Of a stretch of DNA of 64,000 nucleotides, positions 57,623-64,000 are shown piece after piece. The position numbers and the translations under genes were made by a program. The stretch lies in assembly GCA_023374045.1 (NCBI GenBank), contig CM041776.1, positions 473,297,375 through 473,361,374 of the forward strand, given 5' to 3'. Position 1 is the first letter of the stretch, and each line of letters opens with the position of its first letter. The notes beneath the pieces were generated by a model. The model worked only from the letters and a program-made list of their open reading frames with translations. It was not told the origin of the DNA and ran no database searches. The stretch is from Limonium bicolor. Lineage: Eukaryota; Streptophyta; Magnoliopsida; Caryophyllales; Plumbaginaceae.

Positions 57623-59600
57623 ATGGATCCCGGTCCACCAGCTGGTTCTATACTTAGACATCATCATATTCATAGATCTAGGTCAGTGTAGGATGGGAAA
57701 GAGTATCAGGTGCTACACTATCACCGCTTCGAGGCTAGTGTACGACTTGGCGGGCATGTTCGTTATGATGAGAGGATGCGCCCATATTTAGAGGCTTCCG
57801 AATTCATTGGGATAGCCAGTCTAGAGTTCATCTCCTTGGACTGGCATTTGATCACCGCATTGGTCGAGAGATGGCGCCGAGAGACACATACTTTCCACAT
57901 ACCGACAGGAGAAACCATTGTGACACTGGAGGATATTGTTGTGCTTACTGGGCTACCTATAGACGGATCACCAGTCACGGGTAGCACACATAGAGACTGG
58001 GGAGTGTTGTGTGATGATCTACTAGGAGCTAGACCAGCAGATATTGGACGTCATAGTAGGATCAAGCTCAGTTGGTTGGGTTCTACTTTCGGTCAGTTAC
58101 CCAAGGACGCGAATGATCTGACAGTCATGAGGCACACCAGAGAATACATACTGATGCTATTGGGTGGGACCATTTTTGTTGATAGGTCAAGGAACCAGGT
58201 CAACCAGATGTTCTTGCCGCTCCTGGAGAACTTCGATCTAGCAGGACAATACAGTTGGGGTTCCGCCTGTCCGACATGGTTGTACCGGCAGCTTTGTCTT
58301 GCGTCTGATGTAGCGGATAGTGGTATTGCTGGGGCGCTGGTCGTCCTACAGATTTGGGTGTGGGAGATATTTCCTTATATAGATCTCATTCGTCGCCCTG
58401 CCCATCACGCTAGTCCACTTCCTTCCCTTCCGCTTACCTATCGTTGGCATGTCGACTTAGATGTGGCCGGCCACTCTACGCATGTCCTCATTCACTATAG
58501 GGAGGCCTTTGACAGACATATACCACATCACGTGAGTGTCATTTTTTGGTTTGTGTATCTTGCTTTGGTTTCATTTCACAAACATTTTGCCTCTTACTTT
58601 TAGTGTTTGCTGTTTTTAAGATTGCCTGGCAGCCCTATACGGAGGAGGTGTTACGGTCTCTTCCTCTGTATTGTTTGGTTCGTCTGCACATTGCACGGGC
58701 TCGGGTGCCACTTATATGCTTTCATATAGTGGAGTGGCATCTCCTGGATCGTGTGATGCGGCAGTTTGGTGGGAGAGTTTCCACCAGCTGATCCTAGGAC
58801 AGACGGGGACGATGCACGGGTTGATCTACACAACATTGACTTAAGAGGCAGCACCGATTGGAACTGGGCAACTCATCATTCAGAGTACATTGCCCTGTAA
58901 AACCTACACGCTGAGAGAGTCATCGATCTACAGTTGGATGATCCTGGTCCTGCGTATGAAGAGTGGTACAGTCCCAACACGCAGAGATACATTGGCCGTA
59001 CGGGAGCTCTATTGGGATACATGGTGAAATCTGACTTTACTTGTTTTGTTTTAGTATTATGACATATTATTTTGTTATATTCATATGTTGAATTGTAGTG
59101 TAGGGGGAGACCACAAATGAGGTCATCGGCATGCTAGAGGTAATGTGTGTCGTTGATACTCTCACTAGTTTACGGATGATGAGAGATGAGTACAACAACA
59201 CATACTACGTTCTCCCACAACCATAGCATGTCCCAGCAGCTGCCCTTGGTGATGAAGAAGCAAATGTCACTGCGGATCAGGGTGGAAGAGAAGGGCGTGG
59301 TCGTCGTCTGCGTGGTCGAGGTAGAGGAAGAGGACGTATTTTGCGAGTAGCTCCGGGGGTCACCATTCATCATCCTCCGGTGCTGCGATGAGCATGGACT
59401 TTGACACCACCACACCGTCCTCAAACCTAGCTTTAGTTTCTACATCCATTCTTGGAGCATCGTTTAGAGATAGCGATTCCTGACCTCATCACGATGTAGG
59501 GGATCTTAATGGTCGTGCCCTACATACTACACTCGCATCAACGGTTGAGGATCCTACACCTAGTGGGACTATGACGTATGTACGACGTAAACGTAGATGA
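57623..59600 (+). pseudogene. Plant mobile domain (PMD, MAIN-like) gene in the MULE
   Basis: The likely ATG is at 57623 (MDPGPPAGS), but an in-frame TAG at about 57689 follows. The main frame, about 57692-58531, carries the PMD core: LEFISLDWHLITALVERWR, FHIPTGETIVTLEDI, LTGLPIDG, and a stretch with LPKDAND. A predicted 89-base intron with a GTGAGT donor and TTTTAAG acceptor (58532-58620) joins to WQPYTEE, then RARVPLICFHIVEWHLLDRV. A TGA at 58789 and later frame breaks precede an RG-rich tail (GRGRGR near 59320). PMD proteins include the nuclear MAIN/MAIL factors needed for meristem maintenance, and the domain is common in plant transposons. The copy is damaged here. Its location between transposase and the right terminal repeat shows it travels with the MULE. 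Confidence 0.85.
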
Positions 59601-59930
59601 TGTAGGTTGTTACATTTTGTAAACAACTTGATTTTGAGATTGTATTACTATTGTTTATATTTTCTATCTTATAAATTATTAAATTTGGTTCACATTTTTA
59701 TTTCTTGTGTTTCTGTAATGTTACAAATGTTTTGAATTGACTCTGAGTATCATGGTTATGTGGTAGTTCATAATATGTACAGGTTGTTTGTAATGAATTT
59801 GTGGTGTTACAGCCCTTGGAAAATTTTCCCAAGTGTTCTTCAATTGTGGTGTTCCAATACTTGAAAAAATTTCCAAGTGCTGTGAACAGGTGAAATCGTG
59901 ATCACGGGGCGGTCTAGACCAGAGAGGTTT
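59601..59930 (+). other. 3' non-coding region of the MULE
   Basis: AT-rich sequence with no gene, leading into the right terminal inverted repeat. Confidence 0.45.
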
Positions 59931-59934
59931 GGTC

Positions 59935-60170
59935 TATGATCCATGAAATCGTCTCTTCAAGAGACGATTTCACGTCCCGCTGAGTCAGCGCCTGACGTGG
60001 TGCGGGGTTTGGTGAAACCGTCTCTTTAAGAGATGATTTCTAAATTTATAATTGATGAAATCGTCTCTTGAAGAGAAGATTTTCCAGGAGTGTTATTTTA
60101 GGAATTACTTTGAGAAGAAGGTTAATATGAGTATTATTTTTTTCTTTAAAAGTTATTTCAATTTTTTTTC
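59935..60170 (-). repeat. Right terminal inverted repeat of the MULE
   Basis: Carries perfect or near-perfect palindromes of GAAATCGTCTCTT with AAGAGACGATTTC at 59945-59971, 60015-60041 and 60057-60084. Confidence 0.85.
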
Positions 60171-60309
60171 CACAGTAGACTTTTCTACCTTCCACAGATG
60201 TGATGGCCAACTCACTGGTTTTTTCCTTTTTTTTGAATTTCAGGTATGAGTAAATTTTACAGAATGTCCCTTAACTTTCATTTTTTTACAAGACTATGAG
60301 GTTTCATTT

Positions 60310-62577
60310 TCCTAGATGTGCATTCAAAGTGGATGTCCACAAAGCCAGCGACAGCTTAAGATGGGAATTTCTTGAAGAGGTGCTTTCTGTCCTTGGCTTT
60401 GATGAAAAGTTTATAAGCCGAGTCATGCTATGTGTTTTTACCCCAAGTTATTCTCTCCCCTCTCCTTTTTGTTTTATGCATGGAATACTTGAGCAGGAAA
60501 TTGTCCCTAGTTCAGGATAATCCTTATTTTAATTTTCATCCTAAATGTAGTAGAGTTGGTCTGAATAAACTTTGCTTTGTAAAGATCATTAACATGCTTG
60601 ATAATTTCTCTGCTGTATCGGGCTTACTGGTTAGTAATCAGAAATGCAAGGTGTTTTTTGGAGGAGTCTTAGATGATGAAAAAGAGAGGAATTTCGATGC
60701 TTTGGGATTTGAGGAGGCTAGTCTCCCAGTTAGATACTTGGGTGTCCCTCTTTCATCACAGAGGTTGTCCTGTGCAGACTTTTTGCCACTTATAAATAAA
60801 ATCACTTCTCGAATCACTCACTGGGCTGCAAGGAAACTAAACTTATTGGCATATTGCAATTAGTTCAGAGCACACTGATGAGTATTCAACGGTTCTGGTC
60901 TAATATATTTTTGTTTCCTAAGCATGTTACTTAACTGATTGAGAGAATATGCAGGGTCTTCCTATGGAGTGGAGGTGAAGTTGACAGGAATGCCCCTGTG
61001 GCTTGAAGTAATTTGTGCAAACCTAAGAATAACGGTGGACTTGGAATCAAGGAAGTTCTGTCATGGAATAAAGCTGCCATGATAAGCATATTACTAAGAC
61101 TTAATGAAGGTAGTGATAATTCGTCTGCTTTGATGAGATGGTATAAAGCCTACACTCTAAAAAATTAGAGTATTTGGGAGGACGTCAAATATAGAGGAAG
61201 TCATGCTTATTGGTGGAGATCATGTTTGAATCTCAGAGATGAAATCATTAATAACAATTTGGCTACATCTCTGATGGAGTTAAGTGGTACGTAAAAAAAA
61301 GTCTATTGTTATTGATGTGTTTAATATCATCTTCCCTGCTCCTCCCAAAGGTGAGTGGGATAGAATCATATGGAATAATTTCTGTAACCCCCATGCTTCA
61401 TTTGTCTGGTGGCTTGTGTTCCATAACAGATTAGCCACCAAAGATAGAATGAGCAGGTGGAATCTTGATATTTATGAGACATATGTATTCTACAATAGAA
61501 GAGAATCTCGTGACCAACTATTCTTCAAATGCTCCTTCAGCCAAGAAGTTTTTCAAGCAATTCTTCACGGATGGATGAAGTACAAACTCTCTTGTGTCTT
61601 CTCTAACTGTATGTTCAATCTTTGGAAATCTAAAGGCAAAGCTGGATTCATGTGCAAGATGAGAGCATCTGCGGTTGGGGTGGTGATCTACCACATCTGG
61701 AAAGCAAGGAATGATTTTATTTTTTCTGGTGCTGTAATTGATAAGAGGAAGTGTGTGTGTGATGTGCAAGCTGAATTAAAAATGAGATGAGGGAAGTTCT
61801 CGTTTCCTGCATCTTGGAAAACTCTCAGAGTAAGGATGTCAATGGATCAGGCTCGGGTCGGGTGAGAGCATCATCCGTCCATCCGTCACCCATTTATTCT
61901 TCATCCATCATCCGTCCACCCGTCATCCGCGGGTGATTCAGGTGGATCGGATGATAATCCTGTCTACATCATGAACAATAATTTTTTTAGTATAGTAATG
62001 AATATATAATTTTTTTATATTGCTAAAGGTAAACTTTCTTTGTATTTCAAGAAACTTTACTCCAACATAATCAAATTCTCCACCAATATCAATAAGAAAA
62101 TAAACATAATTTTGTGTTGTATGAGAGAGAAAAAAAATATAACGTAAATGATAAAGTTACAACTATTTTTTAGATTTCATAAAAAAATTCTACTAAGTTT
62201 GTTTGGTTACTTGAAATAAAATAAGGTGTAACTTTAAACGGATGACGGGTCGGGTGATAAACGGATGATGGATCGGGTGACAGATGAAAAAGGTCCATCC
62301 GTCACCGACCCGATCCGTCACTCGATCATCCGTCGCCCGAACTGTGATCCGTTTATTTTGGGTTTTCATCCGTTTATTTAAATCGGGTGGATCGGGTTAG
62401 TGGATATCCATTTAAAATTGTCATCCCTATCTCAGAGCGTTATTATGTTTTGGTTTAAGTGAATTCCTAGGAAGATGTAGTTAGGGGTGTTTATTCCTGC
62501 AACCTGTTGTAGGTAATTCTGTACATGTATCAATTTTGCTCTAATATAGCTTACCTTTCATTCAACAAAAAAAATTA
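60310..62577 (+). pseudogene. L1-like LINE, 5'-truncated
   Basis: Non-LTR reverse transcriptase remnants: KVDVHKASDSLRWEFLEEVL (60330 on), then SPLLFVLCMEYLSRKL, SGLLVSNQKCKVFFGG and RYLGVPLSSQRL. A zf-RVT region follows (WDRIIWNNFCNPHASFVWW, 61350-61410). The catalytic F-A-D-D block expected after NKLCF is deleted, as is the GLRQGDP segment before SPLLF. Several stops and frame breaks follow. The 3' end finishes in a short A run at about 62570, like a LINE tail. It is split by a hAT MITE at 61831. Dead on arrival: no endonuclease region and no RT active site. Confidence 0.85.
61831..62429. mobile_element. hAT-type MITE in the LINE
   Basis: Perfect eight-base duplication TCTCAGAG (61823-61830 and 62430-62437). 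Terminal repeats TAAGGATGTCAATGG and TAGGGATGACAATTT. Subterminal zones have multiple GGATC/GATGG/CATCCGTC motifs in both orientations. Noncoding. Confidence 0.9.
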
Positions 62578-62589
62578 CCTTGACACCAC

Positions 62590-63245
62590 ATGTCCTCCAT
62601 AACCTTAGAGATATATGATCAAAAGTTTTATTTTTAATTTAAAAATTATATAAAATACAAAAAAACCTAAAAATCATATCTAATTTGACATCAATTTTAA
62701 AAAATGAATATAATAAATAAACAAAAAACAAAAAATTTAAATAAATGGAAATGACTAAATAAAAAATTGATTTTTTTTAAAAATCACATAAATTATGTAG
62801 CAACGACTTAAAATCATCACAATGTTATAACAATAATATGAAGAATATTAAAAGTAACAATTCCATATAGTACATAGAAAAACCCTTTATTTAAAATTAG
62901 AAAAATGAAGTATAAAACCTTAAAATATGATCATTTTTCTTGTGATCATTGATATCAAATAACATGATTATTAATAAAATTTTAATAATTTTTATATTTA
63001 ATATAATTGTTATAACTTTTTTACAATTTTAAATCACCACTATAATAGTTTTAAAATTATGTAACAATATATGTTTTTTATATAAATTAATTTTTTATTG
63101 TTTATTTGTTTCTATTTATTTTTCAAACTTTATGATTTTGATTTTTTAATTCATTTTTTAAAAAAATGAATCAATTTTTTTTATGATTTTTAATTGTTAT
63201 TTGTGTATTTTGTGTATATTTTAAGTTTTTAAAAAATTGACCATA
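62590..63245. repeat. AT-rich imperfect foldback
   Basis: The left and right halves read as diverged inverted copies. For example, the AAAATACAAAAAAAC zone at 62655 pairs with the GTATTTTGTG zone at 63210. AACAAAAAACAAAAAATTT near 62725 pairs with the TTGTTTATTTG zone near 63100. Ends and duplication are unclear. Confidence 0.45.
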
Positions 63246-64000
63246 AATGCCTGAGATTATCGCGGGGTATATGGTGCGAGGGTAAAAAACCTTAGGGTCT
63301 CATATATCAGAATTTGAACGGAGAGACATCTCGTAATAAAATTGGAATCTCGAGGGTATCTCGTAATGGAGGTATTTTGTAAAGAAAATAAAACTTTAGG
63401 GTATCTCATAATAAAAATAAAATCTCAGGGGTATTTCATGAAATTCGCTAAAACCTCAGGGATATCTCGTGAAAATTTTCTTTCTTTTTTCAAGAAACAT
63501 TTTTTTTAAGAAATCTACAGTGTAACATGATTGGGTTTTAATTAAATTTCATGAAATGCTACTATATTTTTTGCTAATACATGGAATGCACAAAAAAATG
63601 TCACTACATTGTTGCAAATGTCTATGACATGTCACTATAGTAACTGATAAGAAGAAAAAAAAAGGTAAAAATACCTTAACTAGTTAACAAAGTCCTTTTC
63701 AAATTCATAATATGCTCCTAAGTGTTAAAAAAGTCACAAAAAAATTCAAATACTATTAAAATATAAAAATTAATATAGAAAGAATAATATAGAAATTGAA
63801 AAAAATAAATATATTAAAAAATAGTAAAATAGTAAATATTTTTTAAATTTATTTATAAAATTAAGTACCATAATTTATACCATACAATTTTAAATTATCT
63901 TTTTTTTTCTACCAAATTAAATTATCTAGTCAAAATAAATTATAAGGAAATTTTAAGAAATGGAATTATAATTTTGGCTAATTCATGAAATACCCCCAAA
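63246..64000. repeat. Unclassified repeat with internal GGGTATCTCGTAAT motifs
   Basis: Four related lines of the form 'aaaYcTcaGGGgTATcTCgTaA' occur at about 63270-63475. An inverted copy of GGTATTTCATGAA closes the window at about 63983-63995, suggesting a terminal-repeat element that continues to the window end. No gene is seen; the rest is AT-rich. Confidence 0.4.

Larger units (their letters stand above)
52274..60170 (+). mobile_element. Mutator-like element (MULE)
   Basis: Flanked by a perfect ten-base duplication CACAGTAGAC (52264-52273 and 60171-60180). Long terminal inverted repeats pair the left end (to at least 52450, with related motifs to 52660) with the right end (about 59935-60170). 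The two arms are clearly alignable over ATAATACTCATATTAACC and the following 130 bases, with substitutions. The interior holds a decayed MuDR-type transposase, a plant mobile domain gene and a nested CACTA element. Confidence 0.9.

Overview
The window is plant nuclear DNA, probably from a repeat-rich angiosperm genome. The evidence is plant tRNA primer sites (initiator Met, Asp), plant-type Ty3/gypsy, hAT, MULE, CACTA and L1-like elements, a plant mobile domain gene, and spliceosomal introns. I cannot name the species. Almost every base belongs to a nested stack of transposable elements. The only recognisable host locus is a broken BZR1-domain beta-amylase gene.

Layout, left to right. Positions 1-7358 hold element A, a minus-strand, Athila-like, non-autonomous LTR retrotransposon. 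It sits inside the 5' LTR of element B (7359-19501), a plus-strand element with about 4.1 kb LTRs and no recognisable proteins. B also carries solo LTR F (about 10060-11622), a relative of A's LTR. B sits in the gag of element G (to 24691), a Tat/Ogre-like element, and G sits in a Ty1/copia RNase H fragment (24692-24803). That fragment is followed by element C (24804-46578), a Del/Tekay-type chromovirus. C's 3' LTR is split by D (40278-46038), a 5.8 kb solo LTR. Next come a hAT deletion derivative (46592-47776), a minus-strand LTR element fragment E (47785-48891), the beta-amylase pseudogene (48892-52130, minus) and a MULE (52274-60170). The MULE contains a CACTA element, a broken transposase and a plant mobile domain gene. 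A 5'-truncated LINE (about 60310-62577) interrupted by a hAT MITE, and AT-rich sequence, close the window.

The most interesting object is element C. Between its gag and protease lies an AlkB-type Fe(II)/2-oxoglutarate dioxygenase. Its 194 codons are open and the HxD...H...RxNxTxR active-site set is intact. The gag region has several in-frame-joining introns. One splice donor at the end of gag matches two acceptors that both keep the reading frame: one leads into AlkB, the other skips AlkB and enters protease-RT-RNase H-integrase. This suggests a retrotransposon that makes either Gag-AlkB or Gag-Pol by alternative splicing. No RNA evidence is available here.

Three patterns cut across unrelated elements: extra copies of the polypurine tract upstream of the 3' LTR, arrays of short palindromes inside LTRs, and regularly spaced splice-donor-like motifs in LTR leaders. 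Paired LTRs appear to differ mostly by tiny indels, so some frameshifts may be assembly noise.
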